Assembly (NCBI GenBank): GCA_035606335.1
Contig: DATNFP010000105.1
Location: 1-34,959, forward strand
Direction of reading: 5' to 3'
DNA from: DATNFP01 sp035606335
GTDB taxonomy: Bacteria; Bacteroidota; Bacteroidia; Chitinophagales; Chitinophagaceae
DNA: 34,959 nucleotides
Under the pieces are notes generated by a model. It did not search any database. It worked only from the letters and a program-made list of their open reading frames with translations, and had not been told where the DNA came from. The translations under genes were made by a program, and so were the position numbers. Shown here one piece after another: positions 16,181 through 24,673 of this stretch. Position 1 is the stretch's first letter, and each line of letters starts with the position of its first letter.

Positions 16181-18364
16181 TTGACGATTCTTATCATTGA
16201 TAATTCTGTGGCTTTTACCGGTGCATTTAAATGCGCACTGAACGAAGCTGAGATTTTATCAAAAGACCATAAGTTCATCTTTATACTTCCTTCCAAAAGT
16301 ACTTTGGTAGATCATCTATCTGAAAATGGATTTACCGTTTACACCTTGCCGATAACGGAGATAAGGAAATCATTATCAGCATTGCTGCTGTACCTACCAA
16401 TGCTGTTTTTAAATACCCTCCGGCTTAACAGAATTGTAAAAAGAGAAAACGTAGATGTACTGCAGGTAAATGATTTTTATAACCTGCTTGGCGTTGCATT
16501 AAAAACAATAAATCGTAAAATAAAGCTTATTACATATGTCCGTTTCTTACCAGCTGTGATGCCAGGCCCTCTCAGGAAAATATGGATAAGATCAGGCCTA
16601 AGAAAATCTAATAAAATAATAGCAGTTTCTGATGCCGTTTTAAGACAGCTTCCATCAAGTGCACAAATACAAAGAATTTATGATCCGATCAATTTTCAGG
16701 AAAGATTATCCGAAAAAACATATCAATTAAAAGGAACTATTGACATCCTATACCTTGGCAATTATATAAAAGGTAAAGGGCAAGACTACGCTGTTGAAGC
16801 TTTTATACAAGCATATAAACAAAATGCAAGCTTGAGATTAAGATTTGTAGGAGGGGATATGGGTCTTGAAAAAAACAGAGCCTTTAAAAAAGAATTGGAG
16901 CAACGTGTTATTTCATTAAATCTAAACGATGTAATAACGTTTAATACGTTTAGTAATGACGTAGAAGAAACCATAAAGCAGGCAGACATCCTGTTAAATT
17001 TCTCCGACGCAGAATCTTTCTCAATGACATGTGCTGAAGCAGCATTTTATGGTACGGCTTTAATTGCAACACGCTGCGGAGGACCTGAAGAAATAATAGC
17101 AGATAAACAAACAGGACTTTTAGTCCCGATAGCAGATACTAATGCTATGAGTGACGCAATTTTAGCTCTTGCTACCGACTCTGCACTTAGAACGAAGTAT
17201 GCTTATGCTGGAAAAAAATATGTGCGTGAAAAATTTTCGACAGAAAATTTTAAGGAACAAATTAATGATGTATTAAAGGAAGCGTATCACCCATCAACCA
17301 ATGTCCTGTTTCTTGTGCCATACCCTGAAAAACATGCTCCCTCTCAGCGCTTCCGGGTAGAGCTATATGAGCCCTATATGCCTCAGATGCACATCAGATA
17401 TAAGATCGCATCATTCATGGATAACCGTACATGGGATATATTATATAAAAAAGGCTCCTCACTACAAAAAGCTATTGGTGTATTAAAAGGGTATCTCAGA
17501 CGGTTGAAACATGTATTCTGGGACGTGTATCAATACGATTATGTATTTGTACATCGTGAAGCGGCACCCCTGGGCCCACCCATATTTGAATGGATTGTAT
17601 CAAAACTCTGGAGAAAAAAAATGATCTATGATTTTGACGATGCGATCTGGATACCTAACACAAGCAATGAAAATAAAATAGTTGCATGGTTCAAGGCGTT
17701 CTGGAAAGTTAAATATATATGCAGATGGTCTTATAAAGTAGTAGGGGGTAATGATTATCTGTGCAAATATGCTGCCCAATATAATGAGCATGTAGTGCGT
17801 ATTCCTACATGCGTAGATATGGAACTAAAACACAACAAAATAAAAACTCACAAAGAAGGTAATGTTGTTGTTGGGTGGACAGGCAGTCATTCCACTCTTA
17901 GTTATTTAAATAAAATTATCCCTACCATTAAAAAACTACAGGATAGCTTTGACTTTACTTTTCTCATTATTGCTAATAAAAAACCTGATTTGCCATTAAA
18001 TAACTACCGATTTATTCAGTGGACCGAGGAGACGGAAATAGATGACCTAATGAATATAGACATCGGTATAATGCCCTTGCAAGCAGACGAATGGAGCGAA
18101 GGGAAATGCGGATTTAAGCTTATTCAATATTTATCCCTGGGCATACCTGCGATAGCTGATCCTGTTGGTGTGAATAAGATAATTATAGAAGACGGCATTA
18201 ACGGGTATCTATGTACCACAGAAAATGAATGGGGAAATAAATTAAAATTGCTTATTACAGATGCTCATTTACGACAACGGTTGGGTGAAGCCGGAAGGCA
18301 AAAAATGCTAAAAGAATATAGCATACAATCACAAAAGGAAAACTTTGCTAATTTATTCTCGTAG
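16181..18364 (+). CDS. Tandem glycosyltransferase: two GT-B modules in one chain
   Basis: A 727-residue fusion. Module 1 (about 1-368) is a GT4: 'DNSVAFTGAFKCALNEA', 'DVLQVNDFYNLLGVAL', 'YLGNYIKGKGQDYAVEAF' and E-x7-E in 'ESFSMTCAEAAFYGTALI', then 'GGPEEII'. Module 2 (about 371-727) restarts with 'NVLFLVPYPEKHAPSQRFR', then 'IYDFDDAIW', 'VGWTGSHSTLSYL' and 'GKCGFKLIQYLSLGIPAIA' followed by 'GVNKIII', a distinct GT-B group in which the second Glu of the usual pair is Gln. The start is TTG at 16181: the frame is closed by a stop at 16151 and no ATG intervenes. It would add two sugars in succession. It ends five bases from the stop of a convergent gene. Confidence 0.85.
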   Translation: MTILIIDNSVAFTGAFKCALNEAEILSKDHKFIFILPSKSTLVDHLSENGFTVYTLPITEIRKSLSALLLYLPMLFLNTLRLNRIVKRENVDVLQVNDFYNLLGVALKTINRKIKLITYVRFLPAVMPGPLRKIWIRSGLRKSNKIIAVSDAVLRQLPSSAQIQRIYDPINFQERLSEKTYQLKGTIDILYLGNYIKGKGQDYAVEAFIQAYKQNASLRLRFVGGDMGLEKNRAFKKELEQRVISLNLNDVITFNTFSNDVEETIKQADILLNFSDAESFSMTCAEAAFYGTALIATRCGGPEEIIADKQTGLLVPIADTNAMSDAILALATDSALRTKYAYAGKKYVREKFSTENFKEQINDVLKEAYHPSTNVLFLVPYPEKHAPSQRFRVELYEPYMPQMHIRYKIASFMDNRTWDILYKKGSSLQKAIGVLKGYLRRLKHVFWDVYQYDYVFVHREAAPLGPPIFEWIVSKLWRKKMIYDFDDAIWIPNTSNENKIVAWFKAFWKVKYICRWSYKVVGGNDYLCKYAAQYNEHVVRIPTCVDMELKHNKIKTHKEGNVVVGWTGSHSTLSYLNKIIPTIKKLQDSFDFTFLIIANKKPDLPLNNYRFIQWTEETEIDDLMNIDIGIMPLQADEWSEGKCGFKLIQYLSLGIPAIADPVGVNKIIIEDGINGYLCTTENEWGNKLKLLITDAHLRQRLGEAGRQKMLKEYSIQSQKENFANLFS

Positions 18365-18369
18365 CATCA

Positions 18370-19716
18370 CTATTTCAACGATATGATATTCTTCTGCAAT
18401 GGTTGATTTTTATAATAAATCAAGACCAATGCTATTCCATAAAAAGGTAGGCAGGGTATTCTGTACCTGGATAAAGCTCCAAAATTGTAAGAAGAAATAC
18501 CTACTGCAAATGCAAATACTATTGTAAAGATCAGACAAAACTGAATGGTAGGATCTTTGCTAATAGTGCGCCATACTTTCCCCAGCCCCACCTGGAAAAG
18601 CACCTTTATTGTTACCCATAAAAATAACAATGCTTCCAACGCATTAATTAATACTATAGGCTTTTTTGCCTCCCATATAAATGGGCTGAATAATGTCACA
18701 TTAACAGCCAACGGGAATTTTTTCAGCATACCACCAATTGACGGGTCAAAATCACCTAAATCATATCCCGAGCCTGAGTCCCCGCTTACTGAGTTGATAT
18801 AGGTACGTGTAATAGATGATGTTGTCGCTACATTCTGCAATGAATATTTACCCAATGAAGCGGCAAACTTCTGGGAGAAAAATGCAAACCCAGCTATTGC
18901 AATACCAATTACAAATACTTTTACAAAAAGCCTTCCCACAGAATTCTGAATTTTGTGAGAATACGTAAATAATATCCACAAGGAAAGCGCAGGAAGAAAA
19001 GCGAGAAGAATGTATATTTTAATAATTGCTATTAGATTAAAGCTTATAAAAACGGCCACAATATTGGATATCCTGAAATCCCGATTGATCAATAGCCTGA
19101 ATGCACCGTAAGTAAGCCAGCCAAGGCAACACATACAAATAGTGTCCTTAAAAATCCCCGACCCCCACATAATGGTGCTAGGAATAAATAAAGTGCACCA
19201 GGCGATATATTTGGTATAAAGAGGGTATTTAGTTGCAAAAGTTCTGAATAATGCCCATGTCCCTGTAAATGCTAGGGAACCAAATATTATTGATGTAGGA
19301 AGGAAGGTAGTAAACGTGAATATGCTTAAAAAAGCCGTAATACAACAAACTGTATATTCAGACGGGGCATCATACCAATACATAAGTGAGATATAATCCG
19401 AGTATTCCCCACTATACCAGTGTGGTATATGAAATAAAAGATTAAACCATTTTACTATAGAATCCCCAAACGCATAATTTATTACTTCTGCATGATAAAA
19501 ATAGTTTGAGGTATCTCCTCCTCCATAATAATACTGGTAAATAAGGCCTATAAATATTGATCCTACTATCTTTGCCGTAAATCCCGGCATAAAATAAGGC
19601 CGCCATGGATGCCCTACAGGATATTTTCTATTGCGGAAATTATATGCAATTACATAAACGAGGACTAAATAAAAAGGAAGTAATAAATAATCTATTAATG
19701 TTATAAATTGACCCAT
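18370..19716 (-). CDS. Polytopic membrane protein, candidate polysaccharide polymerase
   Basis: A 448-residue integral membrane protein with about ten hydrophobic helices and no recognisable enzyme motif. A conserved-looking loop 'YQYYYGGGDTSNYFYHAE' follows the second helix and a large outside loop lies at about residues 290-335 (Gly/Asp/Ser-rich). The helices, a long periplasmic loop and the position inside a polysaccharide locus that otherwise lacks a polymerase suggest a Wzy-like role; a GT-C transferase is the alternative. It is the only minus-strand gene between the export genes and the last GT4, convergent with the fusion transferase (five bases apart) and divergent from asnB (43 bases apart). 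Function is inferred, not seen. Confidence 0.6.
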   Translation of the reverse strand: MGQFITLIDYLLLPFYLVLVYVIAYNFRNRKYPVGHPWRPYFMPGFTAKIVGSIFIGLIYQYYYGGGDTSNYFYHAEVINYAFGDSIVKWFNLLFHIPHWYSGEYSDYISLMYWYDAPSEYTVCCITAFLSIFTFTTFLPTSIIFGSLAFTGTWALFRTFATKYPLYTKYIAWCTLFIPSTIMWGSGIFKDTICMCCLGWLTYGAFRLLINRDFRISNIVAVFISFNLIAIIKIYILLAFLPALSLWILFTYSHKIQNSVGRLFVKVFVIGIAIAGFAFFSQKFAASLGKYSLQNVATTSSITRTYINSVSGDSGSGYDLGDFDPSIGGMLKKFPLAVNVTLFSPFIWEAKKPIVLINALEALLFLWVTIKVLFQVGLGKVWRTISKDPTIQFCLIFTIVFAFAVGISSYNFGALSRYRIPCLPFYGIALVLIYYKNQPLQKNIISLK

Positions 19717-19759
19717 TTGTGTAATTTAGACACTTAAATACTCCGTTTAATCTTTCTTC

Positions 19760-21670
19760 ATGTGTGGTATAACTGGTTATTACGCCTTTAAAAGTAGCGC
19801 ACTACCCAATCTAACAAAAATAACACAATCAACTCAAAAACTTTTTTTGCGTGGTCCTGATAGCGGAAATATTTATACCAGTGAAAAAGTCGTACTTGGT
19901 CATCGCAGATTATCTATTATCGATATATCCACTGGTGCATCTCAGCCAATGATGGATGTTACCAACAGGTACATAATCATATTTAATGGTGAGATCCTCA
20001 ACTTCCAGGAATTATCACAACAGTATCTGCAGCCCACATGGCAACGTATAGGTGGCGCAAAGACTACTTCTGACACTGAAGTGCTTCTGTATCTATTGGT
20101 TGAGTACGGCGTTTCATGCCTGGAATGGCTAAGTGGTTTTTTCGCCTTCGCCTTTTATGATACACTAACAGGTAAATTAATACTTGCCAGGGACAGGTTT
20201 GGCAAAAAGCCTTTACTCTATTTTGCTAATGAAGATTACGTAGCTTTTTCTTCGGAGATGAAAGCGCTATTAGAGTGGAATATTCCCAAAGAGCTCGATT
20301 TTACAGTATTGCATCAGTACCTGCAACTTAATTATATCCCACAGCCACAAAGCATATTCAAAGGTGTGGCGAAGGTAAAACCTGCGCATTACATGATATT
20401 TGATAATAACGGCTTGCAGGAATACCAGCCTTATTACAAAATAAAAATAGACAGTGCATCTTATAAACGCTACACATATAATGAGGCAAAGGATGAACTC
20501 GTGAAGCGAATGGATGCTTCTGTGAAGGAACGATTGATATCAGACGTGCCACTTGGTGCTTTTTTAAGCGGCGGTATAGACTCGTCTGTTATAGTGGCAT
20601 TAGCCAGCAGGCATACTTCACAATTAAATACTTTCTCTATCGGCTATAAGGACAATCCATTCTTTGACGAAACTCATTATGCTAATCTTGTAGCTAATCA
20701 ATATAAAACCAATCATACTGTATTTTCCCTTACTAACAGTGATTTTCTGGAACACATATACGATGTGCTGGATTATATAGATGAGCCGTTTGCTGATTCT
20801 TCTGCAATCCCTGAATATATTTTGTGCAAACAAACACGTAAACACGTTACTGTGGCCCTAAGCGGAGACGGAGGGGATGAAGTGTTTGCCGGTTATAATA
20901 AACATAAAGCAGAATGGCAGGTGCGCCAACGTTCATTGACAAATACATTAGTCAAAACCGCGTTACCCTTATGGAAAGCATTACCGCGTAGCAGAAACAG
21001 TAAATACACAAATTTATTCAGGCAATTACACCGATTTGCTGAGGGCGCAAGTCTATCTGTTCAGGACCGCTATTGGAAATGGGCATCTTTCAATACTCAA
21101 TCGCAAGTAAATAAATTGCTACTTCCCGAGCACAGAAATAAAGTAGACATACCATTGATGCTGCAGGAAAAGGATACGCTTCTTTCTTTTTTGAAAGACG
21201 GTGATTTTAATGAAGTATTGCTTACTGACATGAACCTTATATTAGTAAGTGACATGCTTGTAAAAGTGGATATGATGAGTATGGCAAATAGTCTTGAGGT
21301 CCGTAGCCCCTTCCTGGATTATAAAGTAGTTGATTTTGCTTTTTCATTGCCGGAAGCATACAAGATAGATAGCAAACTAAAAAAGAAAATAGTGCAGGAT
21401 GCTTTTCGTACTATGCTTCCTGACGAGATATACAACCGCCCGAAGCATGGTTTTGAAATACCCTTGCTGGCATGGTTTAGAAATGAACTATGGGGGATGA
21501 TAGATGAAGACCTTTTAGACAAGAGCTTTGTAAAACAACAAGAAATTTTCAATGTGAGTGCAATTGAAGATCTTAAAAGAAAATTACTCAGCAATAATCC
21601 CGGTGACAGTCACGCTACTATTTGGGCACTTATTGTATTTCAGTATTGGTGGAAAAAATATTTTTCATAG
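19760..21670 (+). CDS. asnB: Glutamine-hydrolysing asparagine synthase (AsnB family)
   Basis: A 636-residue class-II amidotransferase. The N-terminal glutaminase domain starts MCGITGYY, with Cys2 as nucleophile and 'FNGEILNF' and 'SDTEVLLYLLVEYG' behind it. The C-terminal synthetase has the ATP-pyrophosphatase loop 'LSGGIDSSV' (Ser270 onward), 'SIGYKDNPFFDE', 'ALSGDGGDEVFAGYNKHK' and the late 'RPKHGFEIPL'. It either makes asparagine from aspartate or, as with AsnB-like enzymes in O-antigen and exopolysaccharide loci, turns a sugar carboxylate into an amide. The setting favours the second view, but the sequence does not decide it. It diverges from the candidate polymerase gene by 43 bases, so the two may share a control region. 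Confidence 0.92.
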   Translation: MCGITGYYAFKSSALPNLTKITQSTQKLFLRGPDSGNIYTSEKVVLGHRRLSIIDISTGASQPMMDVTNRYIIIFNGEILNFQELSQQYLQPTWQRIGGAKTTSDTEVLLYLLVEYGVSCLEWLSGFFAFAFYDTLTGKLILARDRFGKKPLLYFANEDYVAFSSEMKALLEWNIPKELDFTVLHQYLQLNYIPQPQSIFKGVAKVKPAHYMIFDNNGLQEYQPYYKIKIDSASYKRYTYNEAKDELVKRMDASVKERLISDVPLGAFLSGGIDSSVIVALASRHTSQLNTFSIGYKDNPFFDETHYANLVANQYKTNHTVFSLTNSDFLEHIYDVLDYIDEPFADSSAIPEYILCKQTRKHVTVALSGDGGDEVFAGYNKHKAEWQVRQRSLTNTLVKTALPLWKALPRSRNSKYTNLFRQLHRFAEGASLSVQDRYWKWASFNTQSQVNKLLLPEHRNKVDIPLMLQEKDTLLSFLKDGDFNEVLLTDMNLILVSDMLVKVDMMSMANSLEVRSPFLDYKVVDFAFSLPEAYKIDSKLKKKIVQDAFRTMLPDEIYNRPKHGFEIPLLAWFRNELWGMIDEDLLDKSFVKQQEIFNVSAIEDLKRKLLSNNPGDSHATIWALIVFQYWWKKYFS

Positions 21671-21776
21671 TTCCCTATCAAAAATGCAATTACACGTTAA
21701 CAACGCATAATGGGCAAACAGTATATATATACATAAAAACGAATTACTTTTACATCTATTATTTACATACCTGCCA

Positions 21777-23009
21777 ATGCCTCGAGTACTGCGAATATTA
21801 AACCGTTTGATAATTGGAGGGCCAACAATAAATGCTACTTATCTCACCAAGTATATGGCCCCTGAATTTGAAACGATGCTTGTGATAGGAGGAAAAGATG
21901 ATCACGAACAGGATGCAGACCATCTTACCGGTATGCTGGACATAGAACCTGTAGTTATCTCAGAAATGAAAAGATCGCTCAGCCCTATTAATGACGCCCA
22001 GGCATATCAAAAGGTGAAGGTATTGATCAATAAATTCAAACCGGACATCGTACATACCCATGCTGCTAAATCGGGTGTTATCGGCCGTATGGCTGCGGAT
22101 GCCTGCAATGTACCTGTGATAGTACATACTTTTCATGGGCATGTGTTTCACAGCTATTTTAATAAATGGACCACAAATGCTTTCGTAAACATTGAAAGAT
22201 ACCTTGCAAAACAGTCGACAGGTATCATTGCTATAAGTGAGAGCCAAAAAGATGAATTGGCAAATGTTTATAAAATATGTCCTGAAGAAAAAATTAAAAT
22301 AATTCCTCTCGGACTTGATCTCGATAAATTTCAAGTAAACCAGGAAGAAAAAAGAGCAATTTTCAGAGATAAGTATCATATACAACCTGATGAAATTGCT
22401 ATTGGTATTATAGGCAGGATCGTACCCGTAAAAAATCATAGCCTGTTTGTAGACGCTGCTACAAAAGTGCTGGCCAAAACAGATAAAAAGATAAAACTAA
22501 TTGTTGTAGGTGATGGAGATATGCGCCAGCAGATGGAAGACGATTTTAAAGCTGGTGGTATTGATTATACTTATTTTCCCGATAATGATCGTGAAGCAAC
22601 TGCGGTTTGCACCTCCTGGCAAACTGATATGAGCAATGTATTAGCAGGTATGGATATTGTTGCGCTTACTTCTCATAATGAAGGAACACCATTATCATTG
22701 ATAGAAGCACAGGCCGCAGCTAAACCTGTAGTGTCTACAAATGTAGGCGGGGTACGTGATGTGGTGTTTGATAATAAATGTGGTTTCATTACAGAACCGG
22801 GTGATGTAGATGCTTTTGCGGATGCCTTATTAAAATTGATACAGCAACCGGAATTACAGAAAGCTTTTGGCCTGGAAGGAAGGGAATTTGTGCGTAAAAA
22901 ATTCTCTTACCAACGACTCATAAGTGATATGTCTTCCTATTATTATAGCCTGCTTGAATCTAAAAGCGACACTTATAAAAATAAACAAACAGAAATTGTG
23001 TCGTTATAA
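21777..23009 (+). CDS. Glycosyltransferase family 4 (GT-B)
   Basis: A 410-residue GT-B transferase. It starts 'PRVLRILNRLIIGGPTINATYL' and has 'PDIVHTHAAKSGVIGRMAA', 'VHTFHGHVFHSYF', 'TGIIAISESQKDEL', donor-domain 'IGIIGRIVPVKNHSLFVDAA', 'LIVVGDGDMRQQME' and the intact signature 'NEGTPLSLIEAQAAAKPVVSTNVGG'. The 'HAAKSG...R' and 'HTFHGH' blocks are found in the EpsD/EpsF-like and PelF-adjacent groups of exopolysaccharide transferases. It lies 106 bases beyond asnB, which may or may not be one transcript, and converges on the epimerase gene with 15 bases between stops. The donor sugar is unknown. Confidence 0.9.
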   Translation: MPRVLRILNRLIIGGPTINATYLTKYMAPEFETMLVIGGKDDHEQDADHLTGMLDIEPVVISEMKRSLSPINDAQAYQKVKVLINKFKPDIVHTHAAKSGVIGRMAADACNVPVIVHTFHGHVFHSYFNKWTTNAFVNIERYLAKQSTGIIAISESQKDELANVYKICPEEKIKIIPLGLDLDKFQVNQEEKRAIFRDKYHIQPDEIAIGIIGRIVPVKNHSLFVDAATKVLAKTDKKIKLIVVGDGDMRQQMEDDFKAGGIDYTYFPDNDREATAVCTSWQTDMSNVLAGMDIVALTSHNEGTPLSLIEAQAAAKPVVSTNVGGVRDVVFDNKCGFITEPGDVDAFADALLKLIQQPELQKAFGLEGREFVRKKFSYQRLISDMSSYYYSLLESKSDTYKNKQTEIVSL

Positions 23010-23024
23010 GAATTACAGCGCCTA

Positions 23025-24008
23025 TTAGCTATATAGCGACTTAAAGAAATCAACAGTTGGCTTAAGCCCGTCAGCAAAGCGTTGCGTAGGTTGATATCCC
23101 AACAATTCCTTTGCTTTAGAAATATCTGCTAGAGAATCGCGTATATCACCGGCACGAGGTTCACGATAAGTAGGTTGATGTTCTATTCCTAACATTTCTC
23201 TGATAGATTCATATAAATAATTCACGGAGAAATTTTCTCCAACGGCCACATTATATGCTTGTCCAAAAGCCTTTTCATTATCAGTAAGCATACCACGAAT
23301 ATTGGCTTGCACTGCATTTTCTACAAACGTAAAATCTCTCGTTTGTTCACCATCACCGTTTATATATACAGGGGTCTGTTTTAAAATACCACTTACAAAT
23401 AAAGGGATTACGGCCGCGTAAGGGCCATCAGGGTCTTGTCTTGGACCAAAAACATTAAAATACCTTAATCCAACTACCTTCATTTTATAAAGTGATGCAA
23501 ATACTTCCGCATACAGTTCATTTGTTTTTTTGGTAACAGCATAAGGAGATAGAGGATTTCCTACTTTTCCCTCCCGCTTAGGAAGATTCGGCTCATCGCC
23601 ATAAACAGACGAAGATGAAGCGTAGACAAAACTCTTTACTCCACTGTCTTTTGCGGCAGTGATCATGTTTATAAAGCCACTAACATTTACTTCATTACTT
23701 GTAACAGGATCTTTTATAGAGCGTGGCACAGAACCTAATGCAGCCTGATGCGATACATAATCTATACCCTCACATGTTTTTTTACAAGTCTCAAAATCCC
23801 TTATATCACCTTCTATAAATTCCAATTGTGGATAATCAGAAAAAAGCGTAACATTTTTTTTAAAGCCTGTAGCCAGGTTATCCAACACGGTGACCTTACC
23901 TGCACCATTTTTCAATAAATACTCAACAATATGAGAACCGATAAAACCAGCGCCACCGGTTACAAGAAAGCTACTCTTTGAAATGTCTTTATTATGAAAA
24001 GCGGGCAT
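23025..24008 (-). CDS. wbpP: UDP-N-acetylglucosamine C4-epimerase (WbpP/TviC-like)
   Basis: A 327-residue extended short-chain dehydrogenase/epimerase that interconverts UDP-GlcNAc and UDP-GalNAc (or the uronates) using bound NAD, in the cytoplasm. Seen: NAD loop 'VTGGAGFIGSHI' (GxxGxxG at 18-24), 'GDIRD', 'HQAALGSVPRSIKDP' (87-101, closely like WbpP), 'YASSSSVYGDEP', the catalytic Tyr156-x3-Lys160 in 'SPYAVTKK', 'RYFNVFGPRQDPDGPYAAVIP' and 'YINGDGEQTRDFTFV'. Length is just under the WbpP/TviC norm of about 340-350. It is read against the transferases, from a separate transcript bounded upstream by the THX terminator. It probably feeds the polysaccharide locus with GalNAc-type donors. Confidence 0.85.
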   Translation of the reverse strand: MPAFHNKDISKSSFLVTGGAGFIGSHIVEYLLKNGAGKVTVLDNLATGFKKNVTLFSDYPQLEFIEGDIRDFETCKKTCEGIDYVSHQAALGSVPRSIKDPVTSNEVNVSGFINMITAAKDSGVKSFVYASSSSVYGDEPNLPKREGKVGNPLSPYAVTKKTNELYAEVFASLYKMKVVGLRYFNVFGPRQDPDGPYAAVIPLFVSGILKQTPVYINGDGEQTRDFTFVENAVQANIRGMLTDNEKAFGQAYNVAVGENFSVNYLYESIREMLGIEHQPTYREPRAGDIRDSLADISKAKELLGYQPTQRFADGLKPTVDFFKSLYS

Positions 24009-24049
24009 CAGAAATATTATACTTTATGAGTTAATTGATAATTCGGGAG

Positions 24050-24057
24050 CAAAAATG
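24050..24057 (-). promoter_or_regulatory. Possible -7 element of the epimerase gene
   Basis: Read on the minus strand this is CATTTTTG followed by C, one mismatch from TAnnTTTG. It lies 41 bases before the epimerase ATG. No good -33 box was found. Confidence 0.25.
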
Positions 24058-24110
24058 TATCATTAATAATTAATAAAAAACAGTTTCATTATTATTAATG
24101 TGTTTATAAC

Positions 24111-24135
24111 AAAAAGACCGCGTATAGCGGTCTTT
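24111..24135 (-). terminator. Intrinsic terminator of the THX gene
   Basis: Perfect nine-base-pair stem: 24113-24121 (AAAGACCGC) with 24127-24135 (GCGGTCTTT) around a five-base loop. On the minus strand it is followed by a U-run and lies eight bases behind the THX stop. It separates THX from the epimerase gene. Confidence 0.8.
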
Positions 24136-24143
24136 AAAATAGC

Positions 24144-24260
24144 TTAAGCTTTCTTTTCTGCTTTTGTATTTTGGGTTTTCTTTGTACGTGCAGGACGTAA
24201 TTTCCCAAAGCTGCCTATTGAAATCTTTCCACGTTTTGTGCGTTTATCACCTCTGCCCAT
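24144..24260 (-). CDS. 30S ribosomal protein THX (bTHX), 38 residues
   Basis: A very short, highly basic protein read from ATG 24260 to TAA 24144. It begins MGRGDKRTKRGKISIGSFGK and continues 'LRPARTKKTQ', ending in a Lys/Ala tail. The 'MGKGDKKT.RGKI..GS.GK.RP' pattern is the known THX signature of Bacteroidota and Thermus, where the peptide sits in a cavity at the top of the 30S head and stabilises the subunit. It is easily missed by length cut-offs. It has its own terminator behind it and the HU terminator in front, with a -7 element between, so it appears to be a single-gene unit. Confidence 0.92.
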   Translation of the reverse strand: MGRGDKRTKRGKISIGSFGKLRPARTKKTQNTKAEKKA

Positions 24261-24277
24261 AGTTTTATTTTAAGATG

Positions 24278-24285
24278 CAAAAATA
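24278..24285 (-). promoter_or_regulatory. -7 element of the THX gene
   Basis: On the minus strand TATTTTTG, an exact match to TAnnTTTG, 17 bases before the THX ATG. It overlaps the T-run behind the HU terminator, so the HU terminator and the THX promoter are nested. No clear -33 box. Confidence 0.4.
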
Positions 24286-24319
24286 AAAAAAAGCAAGAAA
24301 CTATTTGGAGTTTCTTGCT
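24282..24319 (-). terminator. Intrinsic terminator of the HU gene
   Basis: Perfect eleven-base-pair stem: 24292-24302 (AGCAAGAAACT) with 24309-24319 (AGTTTCTTGCT), six-base loop. On the minus strand it is followed by a long T-run interrupted once by A (complement of 24282-24291). It lies 20 bases behind the HU stop. Confidence 0.85.
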
Positions 24320-24339
24320 CTTTTCTTTCAGGTTAAAAT

Positions 24340-24627
24340 TTATTTTTTTCCACCTGAGCCGATCTTAGTAGAAAACTCTTTACCAGCCTTGAACTTCGGA
24401 ACTTTACGTGCTTTGATTTTGATTACTTCTCCAGTTTGTGGATTACGGCCATTACGTGCAGAGCGTTCAGAAACTGAGAAAGTTCCGAAGCCTACCAGCG
24501 TTACGCGGTCGCCTTTTTTAAGAGAAGCAACAACTGAATTAGTGAATGAATCTAATGCTTCGTTAGCTTGTGTCTTAGTAATGCCAGAGTCTTTGGCAAT
24601 CTTGTCGATTAGTTCGGCTTTGTTCAT
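24340..24627 (-). CDS. DNA-binding protein HU
   Basis: A 95-residue nucleoid protein of the HU/IHF family that bends and compacts DNA as a dimer. Seen: N-terminal 'MNKAELIDKIAKDSGITKTQ', helix 'ANEALDSFTNSVVASLKKGD', the core 'VTLVGFGTFSV' and the DNA-intercalating arm 'GRNPQTGE' at 60-67 with its Pro tip, then 'KVPKFKAGKEF'. The frame runs on upstream to 24795, but that region holds the promoter; the ATG at 24627 starts exactly at the conserved N-terminus. It is the usual 90-95 residues, with a short Gly/Lys tail. It has a textbook promoter and terminator, so it is a single-gene unit, likely highly expressed. HU rather than IHF because of the sequence of the arm and the length. Confidence 0.95.
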   Translation of the reverse strand: MNKAELIDKIAKDSGITKTQANEALDSFTNSVVASLKKGDRVTLVGFGTFSVSERSARNGRNPQTGEVIKIKARKVPKFKAGKEFSTKIGSGGKK

Positions 24628-24673
24628 AGCTCGTGTGTGTTTTGTTGTGAAAAATAATTTTAAAGAGGATAGG

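Noticed and set aside
19760..21670. Lasso-peptide cyclase (an AsnB relative) and hence a RiPP cluster
   Set aside because: The protein has a full glutaminase domain with Cys2, and there is no precursor peptide, B-protein or leader-binding gene nearby.
21960..22439. Minus-strand open frame of 159 codons
   Set aside because: Antisense to a clear GT4 gene and without family resemblance.
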